A stretch of DNA of 64,000 nt from Posidonia oceanica (lineage: Eukaryota; Streptophyta; Magnoliopsida; Alismatales; Posidoniaceae), in the NCBI GenBank assembly GCA_037176725.1, contig JAZBRS010000029.1:120437001-120501000 (forward strand). Direction: 5' to 3'. Position 1 is the first letter of the stretch. Every line of letters starts with the position of its first letter. A program made the position numbers and the translations under genes. The notes beneath the pieces are model-generated. The model was given only the letters and a program-made list of their open reading frames with translations, made no database searches and was not told where the DNA came from. This document shows positions 22,400-34,195 of this stretch, one piece after another.

Positions 22400-23601
22400 C
22401 TAGCTGGTTCGGGCCTTCTTCGACTTCTTGGAGTCAGGGAACAGGGGGCCGTCTGGTGGGATTTCATTGATGGGCCAGAGCTCTTGCACCTCAGTCACGT
22501 ACTCAGGGGTGCATCCTATGCCTCTCGTAGCTGCGATGTCTGTTGATTGCACTCCATGCTGCATCAGATTGGCCAGCTCCTTTGTTGCAGCAGTTGTACT
22601 GAGGGGATATGTTTGAAGAAACTTAGGCGCTGTGCTGCCAATAAAGGCACCCTGCCGGAAGCCAAACTGGCGCATGACCCTGATAGGGTGGTATTCCACA
22701 TCCGCAGTGAATCCTGGTAGCACAAGCAGCCGCATGTCGCGTGTGCTGAAGAAGACAGTGAATGGTTCGGCCACGGAGGGGATGATAGGCCAGGTTACTG
22801 CGTCATCTGTTAGCTCTGATAGCTTTTCGTATTCTTCCTTAATGCTCTTGACTGTCTTGGTGTGGCCGCTGTTGCAGTAGGCTTCAAAAGCATGCACCTG
22901 GGGGCGCAGAAGGTCCATCTCTAAGTGTGCGGCTAGCCAGACCTGTATAAGTGCTCCACAGCCATGAAAGTGGCGATAGCGATGTGAGATGCGGTCCAGC
23001 CCTCGATATGTTTCTGCCAGAACAACCGGTACCAGGTCTATCTGCCGAGTCACCACAGCAAGTGCTATTTCTGCAATCTCGATGGCCACTGTCAGTCGAC
23101 CATGAGTAAAGACCAGCTCGCTTAGGAAACGGGTGACCAATCCTCGGAGCCACAGCTCGTCTCAGAGTTCAGCGTGCTTTCCCACAGTATCATCAAAGTA
23201 CACTAGGCGAAGCAAGGGCGTGGGCCTGCTAGTACAGATCAGTCTTTGCTGGCAGCTTCGAGTAGAGAGCCCAGTTAGTTGGCTCAGGATTGCAATGTAC
23301 CCATCACACCTCATGAAGATAGGCGGTCCCATGATCATGGAGAAGCTGCAGATCCGGTGCACTTCTTCCAGTGTGGATGTCAGTTCAGTTTTGCCAAAGC
23401 GGAAGACGTGGTGCGCCGGTTTCCAGAACATTACAGCGGCGCATAGAAGATGGCGGCTCACTTCTACATCAGCGGCCTTCAGCAGTTTGGTTGGAATGCC
23501 CATAGGCACAGCTTTTCACAGTCAACTTTGGTAAACTTGCCAATCCACTCTCGCAGGGTTTCAGAGCAGTGTGCCGGGGTCACTAAAGTAGGGAAACTCA
23601 T
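22400..23601 (-). pseudogene. DUF7745 / plant-mobile-domain-like ORF of E2, two lesions
   Basis: Full-length homologue of the E3 ORF, from ATG at 23601 (MSFPTLVTPAHCSETLREWI) to the stop at 22400 (SKKSKKARTS). I find only two disabling changes. A one-base deletion near 23500, in the codons for LCLWG, shifts the frame. An in-frame TGA at 23162-23164 sits where E3 reads GGA. The rest is open and similar to E3, including LAETYRGLDRISHRYRHFHG and VMRQFGFRQGAF. The light damage contrasts with the many stops in E2 pol. It lies 1.4 kb downstream of the integrase stop, on the same strand. Confidence 0.87.
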
Positions 23602-24992
23602 CACGCAGACCGCAGAATGTAGGTAGATAGCTGCTACGGAATCTTCAGGTACCTGTTACTAAGACTGTAGATCATCAGATTTCATATAGGCACATAATCA
23701 TTGACTGAAAGCAGATTCTGAAGCTGGTAAAGCAGTTCAACATATTTAGTAGTAAACATTCAGATTATAGCAATTAAGCACATATAAGTGGGGGATTCTG
23801 TTGGCATGGGGGCGGAGACTAGTAGGAGCTCTGGACCAGCGCAGCTCGATGATGCCAACGCGTGCTGAGTAGGAGTACTGTCTCAGTGCTGGAGCAAGTC
23901 TTGCAAGGTGGAATGATTAGAGGGAGAGGGGATGATTGGAAATGCAGATGTATGCATGATTTATGATTGATGTGGTTTGCCCTCAGCATACGGAGTGCTT
24001 TGGTGCCTGCTGTATAGGAAGGGAGCGGTCCCTGACTCACTGGACTCTACTCAGGCTCCTAACTTGTTGGTGGCACTCTAGGAAAGGGTGTTGGTGATGT
24101 TTGGTGGTGGTGTAGAGAGGACAGGCTACATGCCAAACTCTTAAGGACTTTCACCTACTCTTTTCCCTTTTCTTGTCTCTTTTGCTTCTATATAGGGGTG
24201 CAGGGCTCTCCCCATCCCTGTCTTGGAGACAAGGAGGACCTGGCTTGACTTTTGGCTCTTCTCTAGGGTAGGTGAAAGGTGCGGGATTACTCTGCTTGCC
24301 TTCATTTTTGGAGTTGACTTTTGCTTTCCCCTTTTTTCTTTTCTATCATTCTCTTTTTTCTTTTTCTTTTTTCTTTTCTATCATTTTTGTTTCTTTTCTT
24401 GTTGTTTCTCTTTTTCCTTCTTTTCTCTTTTTTTTTTCTTCTTTTCAGGCTTGCAGGTCTCCGCTATCCCTACCCTAGAGGAAATGGGTGCTTGGCTTCT
24501 GAGACATGGGGGCTAGGATCTTTGGGTATGAACTTTGGCTTTCTCTTTCTTTCTTTTCTTGTGTATCCAGGCTTAGACATATGCTCTTTTCTGGCTAATG
24601 CCTAGCATTTTTCTTGGAGTGTAAGTCCTTAGGTGTTTGGGCATTTCGCCCGCTCTCACTGAGTGGTGGCACCCTCACTAGCTAAGACATCTAAGTAGTG
24701 TCAGGTGAGGTCGGAAGACTCCTTCCATAGCAGGCAAGCACTTCCGGTTTTCATCACCGGGCAATATGCAATGCATGATTTAAGAGGATGACGATGATGA
24801 TTATAAAAGGAATAAAGGACGGAACGTACGGGAATGCAGTGACAAAAATGCAGAAGATAGGGCAAAGTGATGTATGAAGATGCATAGGGGTAAAGATGGG
24901 GGAGATAGGACAAAAAGAGGAACGGAAGCATGCCAGGGGTGGGAGAACAAGAGGTGGGATGGAGAAGAAGGATCTGCAATGGTTGCTCCAGG
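23602..24992 (-). other. E2 spacer between integrase and DUF7745 ORF
   Basis: Non-coding. A pyrimidine tract on the plus strand (about 24310-24447) is a polypurine run in the transcript sense. The CAGGTACCTG element about 50 bp upstream of the ORF (near 23650) is shared with E1 and E3 and could be a splice acceptor. No gene is recognised. Confidence 0.6.
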
Positions 24993-26760
24993 CTACTGAT
25001 AGTACTTCTTAAGGTAGCACAAGTTGACCGGCTCGGACTGCTCGACCTAGTCCATGTCCTCAAGAGTTACAGCGTCGCCTGAGAAGATCTGCTTGACCAC
25101 AAAGTGGCCATGCCAGTTAGGTCAGAATTTGCCTCGACCGTCAGGTAAATGAATGGCACGTAGAACGAGATCTCCTGGCTGGAAGCTTCTGGGTTGGATT
25201 TTCTTCAAAAATGCTCTAGCCATCCGCTTCTGGTAATAGTGAACATTGTGCATAGCTTGTAATCTGTGCTCATCAATCAGATTCAGTTGGACGTAGTGGT
25301 CTTCGACCCATTCTGCCTCTTCTAACTCAGCTTCTCGTAGGATCCGCAGTGAGGGGATCTCTACTTCAACAGGTAACACCGCTTCCATGCCGTACACCAG
25401 AGAGTACGGGGTGGCTCTCGTTGAGGTCCGGATTGATGTCTTGTACGCCCAGAGCGCGTACAGGAGCTTGTCATGCCAATCCTTATGGGTTTTTGCCATC
25501 CTTTTCATGATTTTGACAATGTTTTTGTTAGCAGACTCCACTGCTCCATTCATCTGTGGCCGATAAGGCGAGGACTTGTGATGTTTGATCTTGAGACTCT
25601 GCAGGTACTCCTCGGTCCTTTTGGCAATGAAGTTCGTGCCGTTATCAGAGATGATAGAGTGCGGGACCCCGTATCGGGCAATGATATTGTTCCTGATAAA
25701 CTTTTCTGTTGCCACAGCGGTGACTGTCTTATAAGAGGTTGCTTCCACCCACTTAGTAAAGTAGTTAATCGCCACCAGGATGAAGCGATGACCGTTCGAA
25801 GCAGCAGGGTGTATTGTGCCTATGACGTCGATCCCCTAGGTGGAGAAAGGCCATGGCGAAGACATGTTATGCAGTTGTTGTGGGGGAGCCCTGATAAAGT
25901 TACTGTGGATCTAGCAGTTGTGGCATTTACGCACAAACAGGCAGCAGTCCGCTTTTATGGTCTGCCAGAAATATCCTTGGAGCATGATCTTCTTGGCTAG
26001 GAGGACGCCGTTCATGTGCGGGCCACAGGTTCCTGCATGCACTTGAAGCATCAACGTGTCAGCCTCTGACTTGTTTAGGCAGCGTAATAGCATCTGATCA
26101 TATGATCTTCTGTATAGCTGCCCTACCCCTAACACATACTTCGACGCCAGACGCGCCAAAGTTCTCTTTTCTGCTACTGTGGTGCCAGGTGGAAGGCTGC
26201 CGAACTCCAGGAAGGCCTTAATGTCATGATACCACAGCCGCTCTTCTGCTGGATCTGCCTCTTCTATGTTCATGCAATGCGCAGGCTGCACTATGTAGGT
26301 AACTGATACATCTACTGCACTGTCTTCAGGTATACTGAGCCAGGATGCCAGAGTTGCTAGTGCGTCTGCATACGCGTTCTTTGCTCTGTTCATATATGTG
26401 AAGTAGACGCTCCCAAATTCTTCCATTAGCTTCAGCAGATGTTCGTGATATGGCACAAGTTTTGGATCTTTTGTCTTCCAGTCGCCATTCACTTGAGAGA
26501 TCACCAGCATAGCGTCGCCGTGGACATGCAGCTTCCGCACCTTATGCCCGAGGGCGACTTTCAATCCCAGGATGCTTGCTTCATATTCCACTTCATTGTT
26601 TGTGCATGTGAAAGTCAGCTTCCTTGCAAAAGGAATCATCTGTCCTTGGGGCGTGGTCAGCACTGCGCCTACGCCTCGGCCCTTTTTGTTGACAGCGCCA
26701 TCAAAGTAGAGCTACCATTCCTCTTGGTCCTCAGGGTCTTTCTCCTCAGAGTCCTCCATT
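24993..26760 (-). pseudogene. Second RNase H and integrase of E2, decayed
   Basis: Integrase core and C-terminus are open at 25122-25775 (YGVPHSIISDNGTNF, NGAVESANKNIVKIMKRM, VYGMEAVLPVEVEIPSLRIL). The second RNase H and zinc-binding part are open at 25911-26663 (NNEVEYEASILGLKVALG, HVHGDAMLVISQVNGDW, HAGTCGPHMNGV). Stops identified against E3: TGA for CGA at 25122-25124, TAG for TGG at 25836-25838, TAG for a Gln codon at 25911-25913 and TAG for CAG at 26712-26714. All are single transitions, so the protein is otherwise well conserved. The original end is at 24993-24995 (YLKKYYQ). Confidence 0.88.
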
Positions 26761-28151
26761 GCAAAGAGAATGTCCTCGTCAGGGAACTACGTCTGGAGTG
26801 GCTAGTATTCAGGCAGAGGAAAATCAGCAAGGTGATCTGCCATGGCCTGGCCCTTCATGGATTTCTGTGTGACGAAGGTGATGTCGTACTGAGATAACAG
26901 CACCTGCCACTTAACACATCTGCCCACCATAGCCGGCTTCTGAAAGAGGAACTTGATAGGATCATGCCGGCACAAGAGCTGAACTGGGTATGCCATCATA
27001 TAATGCCTTAGTTTCTGTGCAGCCCAGACAAGGAATAAGCAGGTCTTCTCTATTGTGCTGTACCTAGCCTTGCATTCATTAAACTTCTTGCTCAGGTAAT
27101 AAATGGCGCGCTCCTTCCTACTAGATTCGTCATGTTGGCCCAAGACGGCACCCATGGAATGCTGCGTGGTAGAAAGGTAGAGAAGCAAAGGTCTCCCTGG
27201 CGTGGGAGGAACCAGGACAGGAGGTTTGATCAGGAGCTGCTTGATTTTATCAAATGCAGCCTGGCACTCCTCGCTCCAGTCGATTTGTGCATTCTTCTTC
27301 AGGAGCTTGAATATGGGTTCACAGATGGGCGTAAGCTGTGCAATGAAGCGACTGATATACTGTAAACGCCCAAGTAGGCCTCGGACCTCCTTTTCAGTCC
27401 TGAGGGGTGGCATATCCACAATGGCTTTTGCTTTCATCGGGTCCACTTCAATCCTCCTCTGACTAACAATGTAGCCCAAGAGTTTGCCAGATGATACCCC
27501 AAATATGCATTTACTGGGGTTAAGCTGCAGTTTGTACTTTCTCAAGCAGTCAAAGAGCTTCTTCAAATAGGCAAAGTGATCCTCAGGCTCTTTGGTCTTG
27601 ACAATCATATCATCTACGTAGACCTCCACTTCTTGGTGCATGAGGTCATGGAAAAGTGTAGTCATGGCCCTCTGATAGGCTGCACTAGCATTTTTCAGCC
27701 CAAACGACATAACTTGATAGCAAAAGACCCCCTAGGGGGTGATGAATGAAGTCTTTTCCATGTCTTCTTCTGCCATTTTGATCTGATTATAGCTGGAGAA
27801 GTCTTCCATAAAGGATAGCATCTTGTGGCCCGCAGTGTTGTCGACTAGGACGTCAATATGAGGCAATGGGAAATCGTCCTTGGGACTTGCCTTGTTCAGG
27901 TCCCTGTAGTCGATACATATCCGGACTCGGCCATCCTTCTTAGGCACTGGCACAATGTTCGCAAGCCATTCAGGGTAAAGAACGACCTTCAGAAAGTTGA
28001 CACTGAGCTGCTTCATTATCTCTTCTTTGATCATGAGCAGCCACTATGGTCGCCATCTTCTTAGCTTCTGCTTTACTGGCTTGGCATCTGGATCCAAGGG
28101 CAGGTTGTGGACTACTATTTCGACATCGAGGCCAACCATGTCTTCATAGCT
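26761..28151 (-). pseudogene. RT and first RNase H of E2, decayed
   Basis: RT N-terminal half at 27732-28034 (RICIDYRDLNKASPKDDFPL). RT C-terminal half and RNase H at 26802-27710 (YVDDMIVKTKEPEDHFAY, VLVPPTPGRPLLLYLSTTQ, ARYSTIEKTCLFLVWAAQKL, CRHDPIKFLFQKPAMVGRC). A TAG at 27732-27734 replaces the Trp of TPWG in the middle of RT. A second TAG replaces the Gln of RPQW near 28045. The first RNase H again lacks the expected leading Asp. Confidence 0.88.
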
Positions 28152-29380
28152 CTAGGAGAAGACATCCGCATACTCTTTCAAAAATGCGATGAACTCTGTT
28201 CTGGCTTGGGGCGATAATAGGGCACTGATGCGAACTTCTTTGGCTTCCTCGACTATGCCGATGTTAACAACCTCTGTCTCTTCTTCGACATGAAGGTTGG
28301 GGCCTTCTGGATCGTCGTCATAGGGCCGGAACTCGGTCGATGGTCTATCATTCTCATCCTCACCTATATCATCTTCTTCTCTGTATGCAACAAGTTCCGA
28401 GAGGATCTCCTTTTCAAAGGTAGGGTTTGTTATATCAAAGGAGTGTAGATGTTCTGCTTCTTGGCTCTGGTGACGCTTCAGGATGGTCACGCTTACTCGG
28501 GTGTTTCTATATCCTCGGTGTGCGACCTCTGTCTTGGCAATCTCCTCTGCCTGCTCCGGCACTAATGGCACTGCTGCTAACTCTGTTTCTGGCACTGCCA
28601 CTGCCGGTTCTGCTGATTCAGCTGATTCTGTCACTACCTGTACTGCTGATGCTTCCCCCTTCATGCTCCTTCCTGTGGAGGGCATATCGGGCTGGTGGCC
28701 AATCGGGGTATTACTAGAGTGAGGCATGTGTTGCACCAACCACCTAGACCTGCCTTGTGGCTGCAAAGTGATCAGGGCTTCTACTTCTAGTTGTGATGGT
28801 GATTGCACGGCCTCTGACGCCATGGGGGCCTGCCACAAGAGTTGATCTTTTGAGGCAGGAGGATGTGTGGCTGACTGAGCCAGCGGCGTTGCTTGTGACG
28901 CGGCTGCTGAAATGGGCTGAGTCGCGCTGTTGGCTGAACTCAGTGATTGACCCGCCAGAGAGGGTGACAGTGGTAGTGATGCGACTGCGGCCGTGTGCAG
29001 ACTGGCTAACTGTACCCGAGCTGGTGTCTTTGACTTCAGAGTTGTTTGTGCTGGCATCGGTGATGCTGATAAGACTACAGGAAGATCAGAGACTGTCAAT
29101 TCTGCCAAAAGGCCTGCCAAATCTGCTGCTTTATGATCTGTGGAGGGAAGAGCCAAACAAACTGACCGAGATGCTGCCGAGTCGAGTTGAATCTCGCTGC
29201 AGGTCCGGGCTGCCCCTACTGTGCCAGACTACTCCTCATCTAAGTAGTAGTCCTCAATGTAGACCGAGTCTTCTCCCGGCAACGAAGGGCTTTGGCATGG
29301 CTCCGACTGCACTACGGCCTGAACTCCGCTTGAACCCAGGATACCTGCACTTGTGAAGTTAGCAAGGTCCCGGGGAATGC
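28152..29380 (-). pseudogene. Variable polyprotein linker between protease and RT, E2
   Basis: An open stretch (28152-29156) encodes a serine/alanine/glutamine-rich region followed by the conserved pre-RT block: HRGYRNTRVSVTILKRHQ, FEKEILSELVAYREEDD, DDDPEGPNLHVEEETEVV, FIAFLKEYADVF. The first part (PASKDQLLWQAPMASEAV and similar) has no counterpart in E1. The acidic coiled block of E1 and E3 is reduced here. A stop at the left end separates it from RT. Confidence 0.65.
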
Positions 29381-30233
29381 TCATCCTTTGATTCTTAGGC
29401 TGTGGGCGCTTACTTTCATCAGCCTACGGGTTGTATCCAAGACCCTCGTTGTCTCTTCACTCCTCTGCCACGATCGGCTCAGCGATTCCCTAGCCGTATC
29501 GCCCGAGCAGTGTCCCCTTGACGTAACCCTACCTGTGATAGACGTTTTCGACCATCTGGAAAGGGTTATTGTGAACGGCCAAGGAGTTGACACGTTCAAG
29601 ATCTGGTATAAAGTTAATCGGCTCGCACCGATTAACGCAGTATAAAGCATCAGAGAGTTCAGGATCAAAGGGGACAGTCTGTGAAGAGACAGAGGAGACT
29701 GCCTCGATCCGCTCCTTCTCAAAATTCTCTGCCATGACAAAAATGACATCGTCGCCTCGGCGGAACTTCATCATGCGATGGAGGGTCGAGGGGATAACCT
29801 GATGCTTGTGGAGCCAAGGGCGCCCAAGCAGAAGATTGAAATTAGGCTCCAAGTCAACGACGTAGAATTCCACATTGAATGTGATCAGGCCAATGATAAG
29901 AGGAATAATCAAAATCCCTAGAGCGTCATGGTGGGTATTATCAAAAGCTGTCATTTCCTTTACGACCGGAGTAATGTCCTCGGCCTTGAATCCGAACTTA
30001 GTTGCTGTTCGCAAGGGACAGACGTTAAGGCCTGACCCATTATCAACCAGCGCAAGGGGAATGTGAAAGTTCTTGAATTGTACCATGACGAACAAGGACT
30101 GGTTATGATTAATCCCCGCCGGAGGCAACTCATCACTCGTGAAAGTGATGACCTGGGGCTCCGCAATAATTCCGACCATGCTTTCCAAGACGGCAGGTTC
30201 TATGGCTTGGGACACATGGGCAGCTTGGAACAC
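29381..30233 (-). pseudogene. Protease region of E2, interrupted
   Basis: Open from 29529 to 30233: VSQAIEPAVLESMVGIIAEP, LPPAGINHNQSLFVMVQF, then the protease core IPLALVDNGSGLNVCPL with the catalytic Asp, and LLGRPWLHKH. The following block (ALYCVNRCEPINFIPDLERV, MVENVYHR) is as in E1. It ends at a stop at 29529-29531 and continues in a diverged form to 29381. It is better preserved than in E1, where protease and this block are already separated by a stop. Confidence 0.85.
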
Positions 30234-33183
30234 ACGAAGAAAAGCCTCACGGTGTTCGGCAGAGGTGTGTATCAGGTTCCAAATGGATATGTCGGCTTTA
30301 ACCTTTTTAAGTTGGGAAGTAATATCGACCTTGGGCTGACCCTTTTTGGTGGTAGGAAGTGTGGCTTTGGGGACAGGTTCAGCTATGGTAGGTACAAGAG
30401 GTTGGCCTCATGGTGGCAGGGTTGCAGGTTGGCCTAAGGGAAGAGGTGCTGCAAGTTCTGGATGACTAGGTCTGGCCACTGGTGCTGGGGGTTTGTAGGC
30501 CCTCCCCGATCGCGTCACTTCCACGCACATTTCTGTGGCGTAGCTGTAAGGTATGCGATGGGTGTCCCAGGTTAGGTTGATAACCACGGGAGCGCGTGCA
30601 ACGAGCACGAGAGGGGCTACAGGGGTGCCTACTGGTTGAGGGGGGTATGGACAAGGGGGTTGCTGGGAAGGCAAAGGGGGTAGAGGCTGAGGTCTTGCTA
30701 GCAAATGTACAGGAGACCATAGCTGAGGCCTGCCCAGGAGATGTACTGGGGATGCTGGCTACGGGTTACCTAGCAAGTGTTTTGGGGCTTGAGCCCGAGG
30801 AAGCATGGTGGCAGGTGTAGAAGAACACTCCGGCCTGGCGCGCGGTCAGATCATATGAACGCCCGACTCGGAGCCCGCGATAGCCGCAAGATAAAGGGAG
30901 ACTGGAAAGGGAGTAGAAACATCATGGATAAGCTCAGAAGGGTCTACCACAGACGTGGGAGACCCGAAATTGAAAAGAGAATGGATTCCCGAGGTCGCTG
31001 CGCCTCCCGAATAGGAGTACTCCAACAGGGGCTGGTGGACAATGTTAGCTGGGGCAGATGCTGATGCAGATGCATGAGGTGATGTGGAAGCCTTGTGCGT
31101 GTCGATCACAATCGTTCCCGATTCGATCAAGTCTTGGATAGCATTCCAGAGGGTGTAGCAATTATCCGTCGAATGCCTGACGCTCCGATGGAAATTGCAG
31201 AAAAGGTTCGCCTTAAACCAATGCAGTAGTGGGTTTGGTGGCGGGCGAACCTCTAGAAACTTCAGGAGCGACGCAACCTTCGGGAGGACGGCATTCAGCA
31301 GTTCCACCAGTGGGGCGAACTTCCACTTCTCAATGGGTGGCCGTCTCTGCCTTTGGAATTGTCCTTGCTGAACCGATACGGCAGGATAGACCGGTCGAGC
31401 GGTGGTAGTGATCTATGGTGTGGGGTGTGCCCTAGGTGCAGGTGCGTAAAAGATCTAAGGAGAGGCAGGCTGAGACGCCAGGTGAACAGGCGGAGCAGGA
31501 GAGTCGACGTATGCAACAGCGTGTTTCGGCAGATCCTTCTTCTTGGGATAGCTGTTGTTGGTGGTGCTGCTGCCGCTACTGTTACTGCTAGCAGAGGCCT
31601 GCTTGGCAAGCGCAAAGTGCGGGGAAGTTGCCACTCTGCAACGAACTCTCTACACGAGTGCCAGCTCGGATCAGTGCAGTGAAGGTCGTGACGGGTTGGA
31701 TGCTAAGCAAAGCTCCGGTGGATGGCTGCACCCCTTTGATGACGATCTCGATAGACTCCTCGTCAGAGGGCCTATCTCGAACTTGTGAAGCAAGGGTGCG
31801 CCAGCGGCCGACGTACTCCCCGAACGACTCGCCAGGATTCTGCTTGGTTGCGACCAGGTCCGCGCGCTTTGAAACCAGGTCGAGGTTGAAGGAATATTGT
31901 TCTAGGAACGTCTGGCTTAGGTCGTTCCAAGTCTTGATCACAGACATGTCAAGTGACGTGAACCACTTGAGGGCTGGATCGGACAAACTCTTTTGGAATA
32001 GGTGGATCAGTAACCTCTCGTCTGCTTGAAGCTGGGCGAGATCACCGCAATATGCCTTCAGATGGGCTATGAGGCAGCCCCTACCATCATACTTCTCAAA
32101 GTCTGGGATCTTGAACTTTGGAGGGAGTACCGCCTTTGGGAAATAGCAGAGGTCCTGGAACTGGTAGGTCTGGTGGTCTGCACCCTGCACTAGATGTAGT
32201 GCTTTCTCCAGGACATCCTTCCTGTTATTGATGGGGTCCGGATTAGCTGCCGGAGTTGATGGGGCAGCGGGGGCAGGGACCACGTACGCCGAGTGGGTTG
32301 CACCAAGGTGCTCCTCCGGATCCACCATCACATCGCCTAGTGATGCAACATGATGGCCGGCGTACCCGTGCTGTGGTGGAGTGTAAGGGGGAATGCATGC
32401 TGAGTTCTGAACCTGATGCAAAAGAGGCAGATAGATGACATGCTATGCAGTGGGTGCAGAATGCTGGAGCAGCAGTGGCTGCACCGGTGCGGTGCCGGGC
32501 GGCGGACCTACGGGGTATTGCACTCCAACCAGTCCAAAGGACTGGCCACCAGGTGGTGGAGGTGCATGCTGTGTGTGGTGTTGTGCAGATGCAAGAGGCA
32601 GGATACGTGCCCCTACCATCGGAACTGTGAGTAGTTGAGACGATGGTCGAGGCGGAAGTGTAGAATGAAATGCATGATATGCGGGAGCAGGCCGCACAGG
32701 AATCTCAGGACCAATAGGAACAAAGGAAGGGCGGACTGATAGAGCCATGCCCTGCAGCCACTGGGCAGTTTCCATCAGATGCTGGTACTGCTCTTCAGGT
32801 GTCCCATCAGTGGGAACACTGAAGTGCAGCACTGGAGGGGGGCCAGAGCCGAGAGGTACAAACTGTCCAAGAGGTTGAAGTCCTATGGCAAGAGTCGCCG
32901 CAGCAGCAGAAGGGGTGTCAAGAGTGATGTATCCCTGGGAAGATGGGGTCAGACGCGCCTCCGGAAGACGAGTGATGGTCATCAAGATAGACTTGGCGAC
33001 CAGATCTGGAGGAGCGAACGTCTGCCAATGTCCCACAACATACTGGGGTGCCCTAGGCGATAGAGGGGGAAACCCTGGTGTCACAAGGGGCACAGAAGGC
33101 TTGGAAGTAGGGGTTGGAGGGACCGAAGCGGAAACCGCCTCCGAGGCAAGGGTAAGCAGGGGTTCGATGGTGCACTAGGCCAT
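30234..33183 (-). pseudogene. Gag of E2, interrupted
   Basis: The capsid domain is open at 31588-32421: FEKYDGRGCLIAHLKAYC, ADERLLIHLFQKSLSDPALK, WFTSLDMSVIKTWNDLSQTF, FGEYVGRWRTLA. The zinc knuckle CNFHRSVRHSTDNC (CX2HX4HX4C) lies near 31160-31205. The start ATG at 33181-33183 matches E1, but codon 3 is TAG (33175-33177) where E1 reads CAG, so translation would end at once. The N-terminal region (32443-33093) is otherwise open and proline-rich. The solo LTR lies just upstream of the start (33229). Confidence 0.83.
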
Positions 33184-33879
33184 TGCTGACCGAGAGCGAG
33201 TCAAAACAGGGCAGCGAAGAGGGGAAAATGTAGTAATCCCAATTGGAATCAGGCTTACTATTAGCGGCGATTGATCCGAGGAAGAGGCTCAACTCGAAAA
33301 CACTTAAAATCGAGGAGAAAAAGGAAAGATAAGACAAATCAGAGTCGCCACCATGTCTATTAACGGGAGACAAGGAAAACCGGGGGAAATGCGTGAATTA
33401 ACACGCAAAACCAAGCAAGAAATGCAAAGCGAAGCAATGCAAAGGAAAACAAATGCAAATGAATGCAAATGAGATGACTCTAGCCTAGGATAGGGGCAAT
33501 ATGGTCATTACGGGCCAAAAGACAGGGCAAGGACTCCTGTTACGCGCGGGGAAGGTGTTAGGCACCCCCGACACGCCCGAGAATCGGTCTTTCTAGGCTT
33601 ACGCTCGCATACGCAGGGAAATGCAGGTCTGAATGCCTATGTGCCTAAATGAATGCTCAAGGTGTGCTCTAAGTGGAGAGATGCAAAGCGAGGAAGTAAA
33701 CGTGCTGTCTAAGTGCTCAGCTACGCTGTCTGTGTTCCGAACCGGGCGAAACCCAGCTCGTGAGAACTCCAGGCAGTAAGCATCACTGCCCTATATGCAA
33801 ATGCGGGCGAAAAAGCAAAACAACGGGAAACCCATGCAATGCAGACGACATGCAAGAGAAAACGGCGTAAAACACGCAA

Positions 33880-34195
33880 AATGAGGCGAGGAACAAGAAA
33901 GCACGCAAAACGGTGCAAAAGAACGAAACCAGTGCGCAAAATAAGCGAAAAAGCAAGGCGGCACGCAAAACGGAGCAAAAAGACAAGATCGGCACGCAAA
34001 ACGAGCAAGAAAGCAAGGCGGCACGCAAATCGATGCAAAAGACTATAGCGGGCGCGCAAAACAGCGCAAAAGAGAAAGTGGGCACGCAAAATGGTGCCAA
34101 AACGAAGCGGGCACGCAAAACGGTGCTGAAAGCGAAGCGGGCACGCGAAACGGTGCCAAAGACAAAGCGGGCACGCAAAACGGTGCCAAAAGCAG
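33880..34195 (-). repeat. Minisatellite inside the solo LTR
   Basis: Units of about 30 bp with GCACGCAAAACGG cores and AAAGCGAAGCGG or AAAGCAAGGCG tails. Confidence 0.8.
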
